This document shows, piece by piece, positions 46,936 to 59,112 of a stretch of DNA of 64,000 nt. The position numbers and the translations under genes are program-made. The notes beneath the pieces were generated by a model. The model did not search any database. It worked only from the letters and a program-made list of their open reading frames with translations, and was not told the origin of the DNA. Position 1 is the stretch's first letter, and every line of letters starts with the position of its first letter. Source of the DNA: Mycteria americana (taxonomy: Eukaryota > Chordata > Aves > Ciconiiformes > Ciconiidae); NCBI RefSeq assembly GCF_035582795.1, contig NW_027445626.1, forward strand, positions 1,302,001-1,366,000, read 5' to 3'.

Positions 46936-46941
46936 ATTAAA
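46936..46941 (+). promoter_or_regulatory. Polyadenylation signal of the SRCR gene
   Basis: ATTAAA about 100 bp after the stop, the commonest variant hexamer, followed by T/G-rich sequence. Confidence 0.55.
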
Positions 46942-46949
46942 AGTCTCTG

Positions 46950-47600
46950 AGGGCTTTGACCCAGAGCTGGGGCTTGCCTGCCCAGGTGTTGGGTCACCTC
47001 CCTGAGGCTGATGAGGGGGAGCAGAGAACGATGACACAGTGGCAGGCAAGCGGCACATCTCAGGGACAGCAGGCTCGGGGTCAGGCTGTGGGGCTGCGAG
47101 AGCCCATGGTCCCTGGGGAATAATGCTGCTGACAGAGACATTTCCATGCTGCTGGCCACGGGCAGTTTCTAGTCAAAATGGCTCTCTGGTAGGTCCTGTG
47201 GTGCACCCCAGCGGGAACATCCATTTCCTGACCCTCAGTTTTCCAGCTGCTCTTTCTCCCAGGCCCTGCCTGGGCCACGCTGGTCCTCCAGTGTAAAGGC
47301 CATGCCAGAGCTGCTATGTCAGGGTAAGCCCTGGGCTGTGGCCCCACAGAAGTGAGCCCTAAGGTGGCCGAGTCCCCTGAACACCCCAGCCATCCCCAGG
47401 GGGGATCATGGGCCACGGATTACCTCCCACAATGGTGAGGATGCAGCTCTGCTCCCCACTGCCCCAGCACAGGGTGCAGAGCCACTTTCTGGGACACACG
47501 GGGCTGAGATTCCCTCTCCTCATGCTCTGCCAGGACTCCAGTCTCCATGGGCTGTTCCATGGGCTCCAACCCGCACCTGCCTGAAGCTGGGGAGTTAGGG
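46950..47600. other. Intergenic, no gene seen
   Basis: No domain signature on either strand between the SRCR polyadenylation site and the tRNA gene. Confidence 0.45.
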
Positions 47601-47601
47601 C

Positions 47602-47605
47602 AAAA
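47602..47605 (-). terminator. Pol III terminator of tRNA-Ala
   Basis: TTTT on the minus strand seven bases after the tRNA 3' end. Four T is the minimum for RNA polymerase III release. Confidence 0.7.
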
Positions 47606-47612
47606 GCAGCCC

Positions 47613-47684
47613 TGGAGATGCTGGGGATTGAACCCAGGACCTCCCACATGCAAAGCAGGCGCTCTGCCACTGAGCTACATCCCC
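47613..47684 (-). tRNA. TRNAA-UGC: tRNA-Ala, anticodon UGC
   Basis: 72-nt cloverleaf, no intron. Acceptor GGGGATG pairs with CATCTCC (one G-T), the D-arm is GCTC/GAGC, the anticodon stem is CCTGC/GTGGG with loop TTTGCAT (anticodon TGC), and the T-arm is CTGGG-TTCAATC-CCCAG. The A-box (TAGCTCAGTGG) and B-box (GGTTCAATCC) promoters are intact, and a T run follows. Encodes an alanine acceptor for translation. tRNA genes also occur around avian and mammalian MHC regions. Confidence 0.93.
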
Positions 47685-47699
47685 TTGACACCTGCCAGC

Positions 47700-49680
47700 A
47701 GGAGAGACACTCTCCTCCCATGATGTGTCTATGACAAGCACAGTCCTGTTGTCCCCTGCGTGCCCAGGGATCCTCTGCAGAAAACAGCACTTGAACCCTT
47801 CTGAGATGGGCAAGCTGGGACTGCCTCTGTGCTGGGGCCTGATCCTGGCACAGGGCTGCACTGCAGAGTGCTGCCCCTTCAACGCCTCGGCAGGGCAATG
47901 GGGCAGAAGGAGGCTCTTGCTGCAGGTGCTGCTCCCACGCTCTGGCCCACTGCGGGATGGGTCGATGGAGAGGAGAAAACCCCTTCCCCTGAGCCTCCTC
48001 TGCCACCCAGGGCAACAGCCCTCTGTGCCACATCTGTCCCCAACTCCACAGCAGGAGCAGTGCAACAGGGTGAGGGAAATGCCCTGCCTGCGGTGAGGTG
48101 CCCGCAGGCTCCGATGGCATCCCAGGGCATGCCGTGGAGGGGACGTGGTGGCAGAAATCTTATACCCCCTTCTCCAGGCACCAGGCCTCCCCCTGCAGCC
48201 CTCTGTTCCCCAGCATCCCTGGAGGTGACTTGAAGAGCAGGCTTCCATCTCCATGGGGTGGGCATGGGGGTTGGGCTCAGGGACCTTCCCATTCCTTCAG
48301 CGCTGATGACTGTCCTGGCAGCAAAGCAGTGCCCTGGGACAGCCCTGGCTGGGGTCTCTGTGGCAGGGTGGGTGTGTTCAGCTGGTAACTCAAAGGCTGA
48401 TGCTTTGACCACATGCAGGGATGGTGTCCTCATGGTGGCACAGCTGGGACAATTGTGTTGCCCAGTGCTATAGATTTTTCCCTGCTGAGCCCCTGCCTGG
48501 CAGAGAGGGTTTGGGGGAATCAAAAGCAGACCACAGTGCCTGTGAACTTCTGGAGTGGTTGAGTGGAGTTAAGGGGATGGACTGCTCACCTCTTCCGCTT
48601 TGCACACATGACCCCAAAACCCATCCTCAGCAATGACTCTCCCGTTCTTGCTCAAGAAAGACCTAGAAGGACTCTTTTGGAGCAGTGATAATCCTGCAGG
48701 CACTACCCCTGCAGCCAAGCATGTTCAAGCTCGTGCTCAAAGCTGACAAGACAGTAACTGTGCTTGGACAGACAGTCTCTCCCTCTCACCACCTCTCACT
48801 TGCGCTCAGTCACAACAAAAGCCAAACTTCTCTGCACATGCATCCCTAAGGAGCCGGCTGTCAGGCAGCAGAACTGCACGGGGTTAGAACATGCACGTTG
48901 CTGTGCGACTATAGTCCAGTACGTTCCATTCCTTGGGCTGACTGGGGAGAGGCTGAGGCTGGAGACAGAGGGAGATGTGCTGGGTCACAGCTGTCACTGT
49001 GTTCCTGGGGGGCGAGCAGAGCTCTGTAGCAGCAAGAGGTTGCAAGAGGGGAGCCCAGCAGCTTGTTGGAGCTCATGAGCAGGTCTTTCTTCCTCTGTGC
49101 AGGGACTGATGGCTGTGAGGGGCTGCAGCTGGTCTAGCCAGTGCAGTCTGGTGGGTGAGTCTATTTGGGCATGGCTTTGCCAGCTGTCCTTGACACATCA
49201 GAGGTCTCGCTGTGACAGACCTCTGGAGGGAGGGTGCTGCCATTCAGGCCTCAGCTCAGGGAGTGCCTCTCCCTGGGACTGGGGGGACAGTGGCCTCCCC
49301 CATGGGCAGTATGCTCTGGTCTGCAAGCTGAGGTCCAGGTGCAGGATGTGTGTGAGGATGGGACCAGTCTGTGTACCATCAAGAATGACAAAGAGGAGAG
49401 AGACAAGGTCTTTGCAGAGTCCCCACAAAGGAAAGGTTCCAATTGCTGTGGAGCAGGGAAGGAGGGACAGATGGAGAGCACCCCAAAGAAGCACTGAATG
49501 GAGAGTCCTGTTGAGGGGAACGCTGGGGACTTGTAGAGCAAGAGGAAGGGTACTTCTAACCTGCAGATCTGCAGCTACAGTGCAGGGGCAGTGCTCTGGC
49601 AAGAGGTGAAGGAGCAAGGAGGGCCAGGGTAGGCTGGAAGAAGGCAGGCAGGCTCTGCAAAAGACTCAGGGAGGAAACGA
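47700..49680. other. Intergenic between two tRNA-like loci, no gene supported
   Basis: Long overlapping frames (219 aa minus at 47595, 214 aa minus at 47879) lie over each other and over the tRNA and show no domain. A short exon-like piece at about 49103-49154 (AG before, gtgagt after) stands alone. Nothing is called. Confidence 0.4.
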
Positions 49681-49682
49681 CT

Positions 49683-49754
49683 TCAGAAGCCCAGGGCTGA
49701 ACCAGGGACCTTTAGATGTTCAGTCTAATGCTCTGCCAGCTGCACTACTTCAGC
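49683..49754 (-). pseudogene. tRNA-Phe-like pseudogene (GAA anticodon)
   Basis: Reads on minus as a tRNA-Phe relative: stem-loop TTAGA-CTGAACA-TCTAA with anticodon GAA and the following AGGTCCCTGG are Phe-like. The D stem (GTGC/GAGC) is mispaired, the T-loop reads TTCAGCC, the T-stem and the end of the acceptor stem pair poorly, and position 37 is C rather than a purine. Probably inactive. Confidence 0.7.
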
Positions 49755-50129
49755 CATGCCCCAGCAGCCCTTGTCCCAATTCCACCCCTGCCAGGCCACA
49801 GGCTGACACACATGAGGAGCATTCCTTGGGTTCCAGGGAAGAGCTGTTCCTGGCCCTGGGCAGAGGGACCTGTCCTCTCCCTGCCTCCATGGCCAGGTGG
49901 GCTCCAGATTTGAGTGGAGGCCAGCTTACACTGGGCATGCCAAAATGTGTGTGGGACTTCAGTCCAAACGTGACAGTGGCAAAGCAGGTGGGCAGGCCAG
50001 GCACGTGTAACTGCAAAGGCTGAGGGTGGAAGAAGTGTGGGGCTGTTGGAAGACCTTATCTCCTTCCCCATGGAAGGCCTCCTCCCCACCCTTTTTTCCC
50101 CAGCTCAGCTTCACTCCTTTATTCCCTAC

Positions 50130-50800
50130 TCTTCTACCTCCTCCCCTCTGAGCAGCGCTAGGCCATGGGGAATGGGGGTTGTGGTCAGTCCAGAACACTT
50201 CCTGCCTGCTGCTCCTTCCTTCTCACACTTTTCCCATGGGGTCTCTCCTACAGGCTACAGTCCTTCAAGATGAACGTGCTCCATTCTGGGCTCTCCACAG
50301 GCCACAGTTCTTTCAGGAATTACCCAAATTCTCCAGCATTGGGTCCTCCATGGACTGCAGGGCTTACATTGTCCACCATGGTCTTCTCCATAGGCTGCAG
50401 GAAAATACCTGCTGTGCTGTGGCATTCTGCTTGGGGTGCAGGGGAATATCTGCTCTGGTGCCTGGACCACCGACAGGGTGGTTCTCCTCCTTCTTCACCG
50501 ACCATGGTGTTTGCCGGGCTGTTTCTCACACTTTGTTTTCCCCCTAACTCCTATTCCAGTCTGGCAATTGTGCCCCTTCTTAAATACATTTTCACACCAG
50601 TTCCACCAGCTTTGTTGCTGGGCTCAGTTTTGGCCAGCGGTGGGTCTATTTTGGAGCTGGCTGGACCCAGCCCTGTCTGGCATGGAGGCAGCCCTTGGTC
50701 TTCTCTCACAGAAGTCACACGTGTAACCTCCTTGCTACCAAAACCTGGACATGGACACCAATGCACTGTGTAAAACTTTGCCTTGCTAAATGACGACCCC
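50130..50800 (+). mobile_element. Avian LTR/ERV-derived fragment
   Basis: Contains blocks familiar from a common avian LTR family ('ctacagtccttcaagatgaac', 'ggctgcagg', 'tgtttctcacac', 'cttaaatac', then 'ctaccaaaacctggacatgg'). Several internal near-repeats about 50 bp apart at 50270-50460. No genes. The family name is not verified. Confidence 0.5.
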
Positions 50801-50834
50801 TGGTCCTCCCTCATCAAGAGATCCAGCCTAGTTG

Positions 50835-50932
50835 CTGGGGAGGAAGAGAGAGCAAGAGAGAAGGCCTTGATGCTGTGAAAGCACTCTTCCGCAAATAGCT
50901 ACAACACTGGTGTATTATAACACTGTGGTCAC
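50835..50932 (-). mobile_element. LTR fragment, antisense
   Basis: Short piece resembling the start of the antisense LTRs at 3958 and 8082 (words around 'gccttgatgctgtgaaag' and 'acactggtgtattata'). It abuts the ERV remnant that follows. Confidence 0.4.
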
Positions 50933-53058
50933 TGTCCTGGTTTTGGCTGGGATAGAGTTAATTTTCTTCTTGTGGGGGTGGTTACAGCAATGGAAGCAGA
51001 ACAATTGGCAGCGCAGAGGCAAACCCATCTGGGCTGCAGCACTGTGGCAAAATATTGCTGCCTGTGTAGAAAACCCACTTGTAAAAGTACGTCACGTAGA
51101 TGCTCACGTACCCAAGAGTCGGGCCGCTGAGGAACATCAAAACAACCAGCAGGTGGATCAGGCTGCTAAGATTGAAGTGGCTCAGGTGGATCTGGACTGG
51201 CAACATAAGGGTGAATTATTTATAGCTCGATGGGCCCATGACACCTCAGGCCATCAAGGAAGAGATGCAACATATAGATGGGCTCACGATTGAGGGGTGG
51301 GCTTGACTATGGACACTATTGCACGGGTCATCCATGAATGTGAAACATGCGCTGCAATTAAAGAAGCCAAGCGGTTACAGCCTCTGTGGTATGGAGGGCG
51401 ATGGCTGAAATATAAATATGGGGAGGCCTGGCAGATCGATTCTATCACACTCCCACAAACCCACCAAGTGCTTACAATGGTGGAAGCAACCACTGGATGG
51501 CTGGAAACATATGCTGTGCCCCATGCCACCACCCGGAACACTATCCTGGGCCTTGAAAAGCAAGTCCTATGGCGACATGGCACCCCAGAAGGAATTGAGA
51601 CAGACAACAGGACTCATTTTTGAAACAACCTCATAGACACCTGGGCCAAAGAGCACGGCATTGAGTGGGTGTATCACATCCCCTATCATGCACCAGCCTC
51701 CGGGAAAATCAAACGATACAATGGACTGTTAAAGACAACACTGTGAGCAATGGGTGGTGGGACATTCAAACATTGGGATGCACATTTAGCAAAGGCCACG
51801 TCATTAGTTAATACTAGGGGATCTGCCAGTCGAGCTGGCCCTGCCCTATCGGAACTTCTACACACTGTCGAAGGGGATAAGGTCCCTGTAGTGCACATAA
51901 AAAAACATGCTGGGGAGGACAGTCTGGGTTACTCCTGCCTCGGGCAAAGGCAAGCCCATTCATGGGATTGCTTTTGCTCAAGGACCCGGGGGCACTTGGT
52001 GGGTAATGCCAAAGTATGGGAAGTCCAATGTGTACCTCAAGGGGATTTGATTTTGGGTGAGAATAGCCAATGAACTAAATGGTTTGATGTCACTTGCTAT
52101 ATAATACGGTATGTCGTCACTTTTATGGTGACTATACACCATATCAATGGTATTTCAGTAAGGATCACCCAGATTAATGAAGAATGAGCTTTGATGAAAC
52201 CAAGCAAAGTGCAGCAGTGATGGAACGAGAACTGGCTTCAGCATGCAACAATGCAACACCACGCACCATCTCTCCTGCCCTGAAAGACTGTTATGACAGA
52301 TAGAGCCCAAAGTCATGGACTAAATGAACTCAATGGACATTGTAGAGGGATGGCCCATAGACCAAGGGAATGATAGCTGTGTGTATATATCTAGAGACAG
52401 GGAAAGTGGTGGTGATTAATTGTATTAGAAAGGGTAGAACCTGGGCATGACATAGATGGTATAGAATAAGGGGTGAACACTGTCCTGGTTTCGGCTGGGA
52501 TAGAGTTAATTTGCTTCCTAGTAGCTGGTATAGTGTTGTGTTTTGGATTTTAGTATGAGAATAATATTGATAACACGCTGATGTTTTGGCTGTTGCTAAG
52601 TGGTGTTTACGTCAGTCAAGGACTTTTCAGCTTCCCATGCTCTGCCAGGTGCAAAAGAAGTTGGGAGGGGACACAGCCAGGAGAGTTGATCCAAACTGAC
52701 CAAAGGGCTATTCCATACCATATGATGTCATGCTCAGTATATAAACTGGGGTGAGTTGGCTAGGGAGCAGGGGTCACTGCTTGGGGACTGGCTGGGCTTC
52801 GGTCGGCAGGTGGTGAGCAGTTGTATCAGTTTTTTTTTCCTTGGGTTTTGTTCCTCTCTTTCTCTCTTATTGTTTTCCTTCTCACTACAATTAATTATTA
52901 CTATTTAGTTTTTGTTGTTCAAATTATTAAACTGTTCTTATCTCAGCTCATGAGAATTCTTACTTTTGCTCTTCCGATTCTCTCCCCCATCCCACCAGGG
53001 AGGGTAGGGTGAACGAGAGTCTGTGAGGTACTTAATTGCCAACTGGGGCTAAACCACA
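50933..53058 (+). mobile_element. Broken ERV, probable ERV-L type: LTR stub, pol remnant, 3' LTR
   Basis: A fossil retroviral element. It has a stub of the 5' LTR (first 50 bp or so), a shortened internal region with a recognisable integrase zinc-finger/core remnant at about 51230-51630, and a complete-looking 3' LTR. No gag or envelope is recognisable. The coding part is clearly broken in several places and most of the interior is missing. Flanking 5-bp repeats are not seen, fitting later deletion or rearrangement. Moderate age. Confidence 0.78.
52481..53058 (+). mobile_element. 3' LTR of the ERV remnant (578 bp)
   Basis: Starts TG (tgtcctggtttcggctggga) and ends CA at 53058. A TATA box (tatataaa) sits at 52738. 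It is the best-preserved copy of the LTR group seen antisense at 3958, 8082 and 21195. CR1 sequence begins directly after it. Confidence 0.82.
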
Positions 53059-53430
53059 ATAAAGGCTTGACTAAAGTCCAAGTAGACAACATGCACAGCC
53101 TTCCCCTCATCCACTAAGCGGTTCGCCTTGTCATAGAAGGAGATCAGGTTAGTCAAGCAGGACCTGCCTTTCATAAACCCACGCTGACTGGGCCTGCTCA
53201 CCTGCTAAACTCCAGTCAACTGGCACCTTCCCGCTTAGCCAGGACTGCTGAGAAAGGATTGAAAGATGCTTGGTGGGGACTTCTGCCAGCTCCCTCGGTA
53301 CTCTTGGGTGGATCCCATTCAGCCCCATAGACTTGCGTGTGTCTCAGTGGTGTAGCACATCACTAACCATTTCCCCTTGGATTATGAGTGCAACAGTGGG
53401 AGATTTGTCTGCTCATTCCCTCCATGGTCT
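53059..53430 (-). mobile_element. CR1 fragment, RT region
   Basis: On minus, words equal to the CR1 SKAFDTV and [13 protein letters not shown] blocks (53080-53170) and the GPDGIHPRVL-type block (about 53300) in order, with a deletion between. The ERV lies against its 3' side. Confidence 0.75.
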
Positions 53431-54300
53431 CTTCAGTGATGGCTCTCAGTGGGGACCACTAACACCCTCAGAAACTTGGAGGTTTGCTGCTGACTTTTAC
53501 TTCTCTAGAGGCCAGTTCATTCCACTTTCAGTATCTGCAGTTCAGGAACTTGGCACCACAGGGCTCATGAACATACAAAATGCCCTAAGAAGCCAAGTCT
53601 CTGGGCATAATTTTCTTAATTCCCCAGTTCTTATGTGGTTAATTAGAGAGATTTCAGAAGTGAAAAGATTTCAATAGTCAAAAACAATAAGAAAGGATTT
53701 CTTTTTCTTCCCCTTTTCTTCATTTGTCTGCTGACACATTAAGGGCTATCAGCAATCTCCAAATGATATTGAAACCGAACATATTCAAGACTGAATACGT
53801 AGAGAAGGCAAGGCCCTGTGTGGCAGACACTCTATGGGCAACCTTTGTCCCTCCCTCCAACCCCACATGTCTCTCATCAGGCACCTGGGATTTACAGCAC
53901 CTTTGTTCACATCTGAGCTTTCTCCACTACAGTCTGTAGCTGCATGTTTCAGCCCATTGGCACCAGTTTCCACCTGCTTTGCTTGGGGAACGAGCTGCAC
54001 CCAGACACAGAAGGATGTTTCTTAATTGCCAAAAGACAAAACCAAAGGAAGGCATGGTGCAATAAAAAATAAAATGCACTCCTCTGCTGTCTATTAAGTG
54101 CACATTACTTCCCCTGAAGTCCACTCTCCACAGTGGATAGCCTTAGACCTATAGAAAACACATTTTTGTGTCAAGCACAGATCCCAAGAAACCCCAAAGC
54201 ACTCCCTGCCTCGGGCTCTGTCCATATTCAGTCTTGGCACACAGTGAGTCCCACGCTGAACTCACGAGCTCCCTCAATCCACAGAGGGAAGCAAAGACAC
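53430..54300. other. Unassigned, no gene seen
   Basis: AT-richer, single-copy-looking sequence. Short frames only. Confidence 0.4.
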
Positions 54301-54849
54301 AAAGAGTACAAAAGACTCTCTTTTGACTAGCCAAATCTGCATTCATCCCAACATCTCTGGGTTACAGGAGCATGTTCTTTGTAGCCTCTGCAGCATCCAG
54401 ACCTACTCATTCCTCATTCTCCTCCAGCGCTGGACAGCTTGGGTGCAATTGTCCAGGCTTCCTTTTCTACTCAAGAGAGAGCAATCCATTGTCTCCACTG
54501 AGATGCTTTGCCCTACCCTGCCTGTCCAACAGCTCCTGCTCCAGAAATGCTCCCAGCAGCCCTGGGTCACATTTCCTAGTACCATGTCGGGGCTTCAGCT
54601 ACTTCCGCGTATCTTGGAGGCAGTGACGACCTCTGTGTGGGCAACTGTATCAGCCCTTGAATGAAGATGTTAAGCAGAAGTTGAGACGTATGCAGAAAAA
54701 GCCTGGGTGAAATAAGTGTATAAGAAGCCGTCATTTTCAGAACTTTGATGCTGCTCTGTAAATTCTCACAATTTATTCATAGGCTATGGGCATGGACCAG
54801 CGAGCTGATGGCACTTTCTCTCCCTCTATGTAAATACAGATTGATACAT

Positions 54850-55230
54850 CCGGTCCCTTCTGACTGGTAATTTTGACTTTGCTCAAGTAGCCCTTGATTT
54901 GATTCCTATACAGCGTTGGCTGTTTTCCTCCAGAGTCCTGCCTTGAGGCACAAAGGCCTGGGATTAACTTTGCTTCTTCTTTAACTGTCCCTGAAGTAGT
55001 ACCAGCTCATTATGGTGTCCTTGAATTTACTTTCAAGTTTCAAATGAGATTTGTTATAGACCAATTCTATTGTTGGAGGATGCTGTCCTTGAAGACCAGA
55101 TGTACTGAGCTGGGCTACCATTGGATCCCCACTAGAACTGCCCAGAATAGGCCAAAGTCTGCTCCTCTGATGTCCGGCAGGCATCTGCAGTCTCCTATTT
55201 TCCTTCCTCAGTCCCCTCAGGAGCTTCTTT
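54850..55230. other. Unassigned part of OR unit C
   Basis: No coding signal; possibly old CR1 5' sequence on minus, not proven. Confidence 0.3.
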
Positions 55231-55360
55231 CACATCCCAGCAGCTTCTTCACTTTGAGAGAAACCCCACAGCTGAGCCTTCCAGCCCACCTGTCCTGAAA
55301 AGCCTGTACCCATCCATTGCAGCGCCCCAAGCTGTGTAACTTGTTCTACCACGCCTTGGC
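55230..55360 (-). mobile_element. CR1 endonuclease-region fragment
   Basis: Counterpart of 18480-18555 in unit B ('ctgtcctgaaaagcctgtac' type words). Present before the unit duplication. Confidence 0.45.
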
Positions 55361-55479
55361 AGTTAGTCCATCGACGCCAAGAAGCACAGGCTCCAGCTTG
55401 TCCTGGCTCTGCCCCTGGCTGAGGGCAAGGGTGCACATTTGGGCTGTAGCACCTCAGGGGAAACCTGGTAGCAAGCCTC

Positions 55480-55830
55480 CAAAACCCCGTGTGTGCAAAG
55501 GCTTTGCTTCAGAGCAGAGACATGCCAGAGTGGAAAGCAGATGGAAGACTAAAGCTGAAATTGGATGCCAAGAGAGTGAGGCAACTCTGCTGTCCCCAGG
55601 GACAGAGAGAAACAGGGCTGGGAAATGCAGCCCTGGAAAGAAACGGGTTTACTTCAGTGGTGTCTCTGCTGCCCCTGAGGGTGGATGGGAAGGTGATCTC
55701 CATGAATGACAAGGTGCTGCTGACAGGCCCACTGTCAAAACTGTTGGTCCGTTCCTTGGCTGTATCCTCAAGGGGCTGAGTAAAGGTTGGTGGAGAAAAA
55801 AAACAGTAGTGTGAGAATGGAGACCCCCAT
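55480..55830 (-). pseudogene. Decayed olfactory receptor, minus strand (paralogue of 18640-19090)
   Basis: Minus frame keeps STLSFMEITF and TLRGSRDTTEV at the TM2-to-TM3 place and an N-terminal FTQPLEDTAKERTNSF that matches FTHPLDDTIKEQSKDC of the other copy. TM3 and beyond are unrecognisable. More decayed than the unit B copy. Confidence 0.4.
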
Positions 55831-56089
55831 TGGAGACGCCAGTTTGGTGTGCCTTGTGTTCTGGACTGCCCTACGTCTCCTGGATAGAAAAAGGACAGAC
55901 CTTGCCACAGTGCAGTGGTGGCAATCCGTGGCTTGCACAAAGGCACCGAACCTGTCTGCAGTGCTCTCCGGGGTGTCCATCACACTCTTGCTCTGAATGG
56001 GGATGGCTTTCCTGGGCTGTACCTGCCAGCCGCATGTCGTTCTGTGCCAGAGCCTTGGCATCTCATATAACACTACAGGCCTGTATTTG

Positions 56090-56630
56090 CACATTAAATA
56101 GAGTAACTGTCCGGAATTTGATTAAGCAATGTGGGGATGAAAACCGTTGTTATAGTCAGTGGAGATCTAGGCAAGCCAGCTGATGGAAAAGACAGAGAAA
56201 CGCAGCTCTCCCTATGACACAGGACACTATTTGGTCAGGAGGCAGTGTAGGCTGCCAGAAGATAGTAAATAGGGGCAGGTGCAGCTGTCTTGCACATGCC
56301 TTGGGCAACCTCTGGTACCTCAAACCTCACCAGATATTTCATCTAAACAGCCACCTCCTGCCCTACCTCTTCATCATTTACCACGGGAGCTGAGACAAGG
56401 ACCTCACATGCAGGTGCCTCTTTAACGCAGGCCTCAACTGAGGCAAGAGGAATGCCGCCTTCTGTGGGTTTGTGACAGGCATGGGAGGGAGCTGGGTCCC
56501 CCTCCAGCGCTAACAAAAGAAACGCAGGCTGAGATGCCTCGATTGACTCAGCTGAATCCCTTCCCTCAGCAGGAGTAAAGAAGATCCCTGCCTGTCATTG
56601 TCTGGCTGTCCTGCCGAATAAGAAGACAAA
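56090..56630. other. OR unit C 5' flank, no gene seen
   Basis: Paralogous to 19400-20080; no coding signal. Confidence 0.45.
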
Positions 56631-56969
56631 AAAGGTGATTTTTAGACCTAACTCTGTCTCCGAGAGGAGCAATGCCACTGCAGGAAAGAAGTGTCTCTCT
56701 GCAGCTGAGGGAGGGAACATTCAGCCTGTTTCACAGCAGGTTCCCCTGGAGCCCCAGGGACACCTGGAGGGAGCCCAGAGGGGCAGAGGAAGTGCTGCCT
56801 TGGGCTGCTCCTCTGCTGCTCAGCTGGGCCGGGCTCCTGGGATGCAGGGAGCTCATGGCAAGCGGGCAGCACTGCAGAGAGACAGCTCTGCCCAGGAGCG
56901 GCTCCTCCAGAAAGTGCAGCAGGGCTGAGGGCAGTGTCTGCAGGCACCGAGGGGAGACGAGTGCGGCAG

Positions 56970-57047
56970 AGAGAGCTTAAAGGCAGTGTGGGGTGGGAGG
57001 ACAGAGCTGAGCTTGTTCACAGAGAAATCTTCACAGCATGTGACACA
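56970..57047 (+). promoter_or_regulatory. Candidate noncoding first exon and TATA-like site for OR copy C
   Basis: 'gagagcttaaaggcag' near 56971-56986 and a consensus donor (gtaagt, GT at 57048) match the arrangement before OR copy B. Confidence 0.35.
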
Positions 57048-57059
57048 GTAAGTCTCTGG

Positions 57060-59080
57060 CAGCAGGGCAATGCAGATGAGTCTTGCAGAGCTGGCACATG
57101 CCATGACTGATAGGACCTGTGAGGATGTCTGTCTTGGCTTCTCTGGGGTGAAGAAGGAGGACGTAGTCCAGAGCAGGGCTTCCCCGTTGCACTGTCAGAA
57201 GGTTCTCCTGGGGATGGCTGCAGGGGTGTGAAGCCAGGTGTGCAGGCCGGGCTGCCCAGGGCTGTCCTTCAGAGCAGGGTCCCTGTGCCCCAGGGGGCTG
57301 TGTGCCAGGGCAGGGACCCTGCTGCCTGCCCGGGTCCGCACTCAGCACGCCCGGGGAGCTCCCCATGGCGCTGCGGGGGGAAGCTCTGTGTGGAAGGAGC
57401 AACTCCTGGCAGGGCAGGCAGGGTCCTGCTGTTGAGAGGGTGCTGCATGGACCAGGGCTGCTCACAGCTCCAGGTTACCCCCAGGGCATTTCCAAGGGGA
57501 CTTTTCCAGAGAAAGGTCAAAATGGGGATTACATTAAATGGAAGGAGTCAGTGCTTTGAGTTTTCTCTTCTTGGTTGGCTGGGTGGGCAGTGGTTGATGG
57601 AAATTTTTTCTCCACTCTGGAGAAGACCCCACTTTTAAGTAGGACTTCTCTGAGTTTCTCCTGAGCTCCTGTATATACAGAGATGCGCCTGGTCAGTACT
57701 TTGCTGCCAGGAGGTGTCTGCAGGGCAGAGCAGAGAACACAGCGGGTGGGATGGGGTCTGTGAGCACAGACAAGGAGGACACATGGGGACAGAGAAGCAG
57801 ATCCCAGCAGAGCCAGCTCCAGGCAGCAGAGTCATGGGCAGGCAGGGAGAGGGAGCTGCTGCCAGCAATGCCATGGGAGGGGCTTTTGGGCACCTCCCTG
57901 ACATCCCCTGCAGCAGAAACACTTTCCTGGAGCACCCCCCTGCTCTCCTCTCCCATCCAGCACAGCTTCTGCACCCAGGGTCTTGGGGTTTCAGGCTGAG
58001 TCTTCTTCTTAGCAGTCTGACACCCTATAAGGAGAAACACCTGAGGGCCTGTTTGTCTGTCCCTGTCCTTCCTCCCTTGGCAGGAGCATTGGGGCATTTC
58101 TCTGTGTTTCCCCTCCTGTCCTTGCTGCTTTTGTCCCCACCTTACCTGGGGGCTCTGGGCACTGCAGTGTGTGGGGCTGGCAATGAGCTGACCCTCACTT
58201 CAGGGCACCCCATCCTCAGGATTTTTGACTATTTTCTGGGGGTCCTGCTGGGCTGCAGGCTGCCTCCCCACAAGGGCACAGCTCTCCCATGGCATCTCTG
58301 TGCCCCAGAGAGGAGGGAGCCCCATGGAGAAGAATATTCGGTGCTAAGGCCATGGCAATGCTGCTCATCATCTCTATGTGGGCAGCTGCAATGAGCCCTG
58401 TGTGTCCCTGGCTGGGAGGGGGGAGCTGAGATCCTTCTCAGGTACGATGAGATGGCAGGGAGGGCTTTGGAGATCTGCACTCGGAAACTGGATTCCTCTG
58501 CTCTCAGCAGTGTCCAGTTTCTCCTCAGGGGATCATCGGGGTGTGATCATCCTCCTGCACAAAGAGCTGCAAGGAAAGGGCAGCTGAGACCAGGGCTGAT
58601 GGAGAGAGCAGCTCTCCATAGCCTGCACTAAGGGACAGTCCCTTTGCCTGTCAGCACCCACACGGTTTCACTTGGAGTGCAAGAGGAATGCCAAGGCTTT
58701 CTGCCTTAAAAACACTCCTCAGTTGTGGTGAGGCAACTAGAACAAAATACACAAACCAAAATCCCCACAGCTCTGCTCTGCTCTCAGGTGAAATGGGAGC
58801 AACAATGCTGCAAAGCTCATTGGTATCAAAGGCGGATTTAGTCCGAGATGGCCCTGTGTTCCTGTTTACCTTTTGCTGTGGGGCAGGACCGACACTTCAA
58901 GAGTCCACAGCAGAGCTCCCTGCTCCCAATGGCACCCTCTGCCAACACCACGCAGAGCTCATAAAAGGGACATGACAAAGGTCTACCTGAAAGGGGCAAG
59001 GAAGTCTGGGGGGTTTCCATGAGAACTGGAATAGGTTTTGCTCAGAGAACTCTGCCTTAACTTCTCACTGCCTTTTCCTC
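57060..59080 (+). other. OR unit C probable 5'-UTR intron
   Basis: Paralogous to 20530-23150. Frames up to 226 aa (57714) are not kept in copy B, so no gene is called. Confidence 0.5.
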
Positions 59081-59112
59081 CTTGGACAGGTGCCCATGCC
59101 CAGAAGTAGCAA

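Noticed and set aside
57714-58394. 226-aa plus frame upstream of OR copy C
   Set aside because: The paralogous parts of units A and B do not keep this frame, and it lies in the probable 5'-UTR intron.
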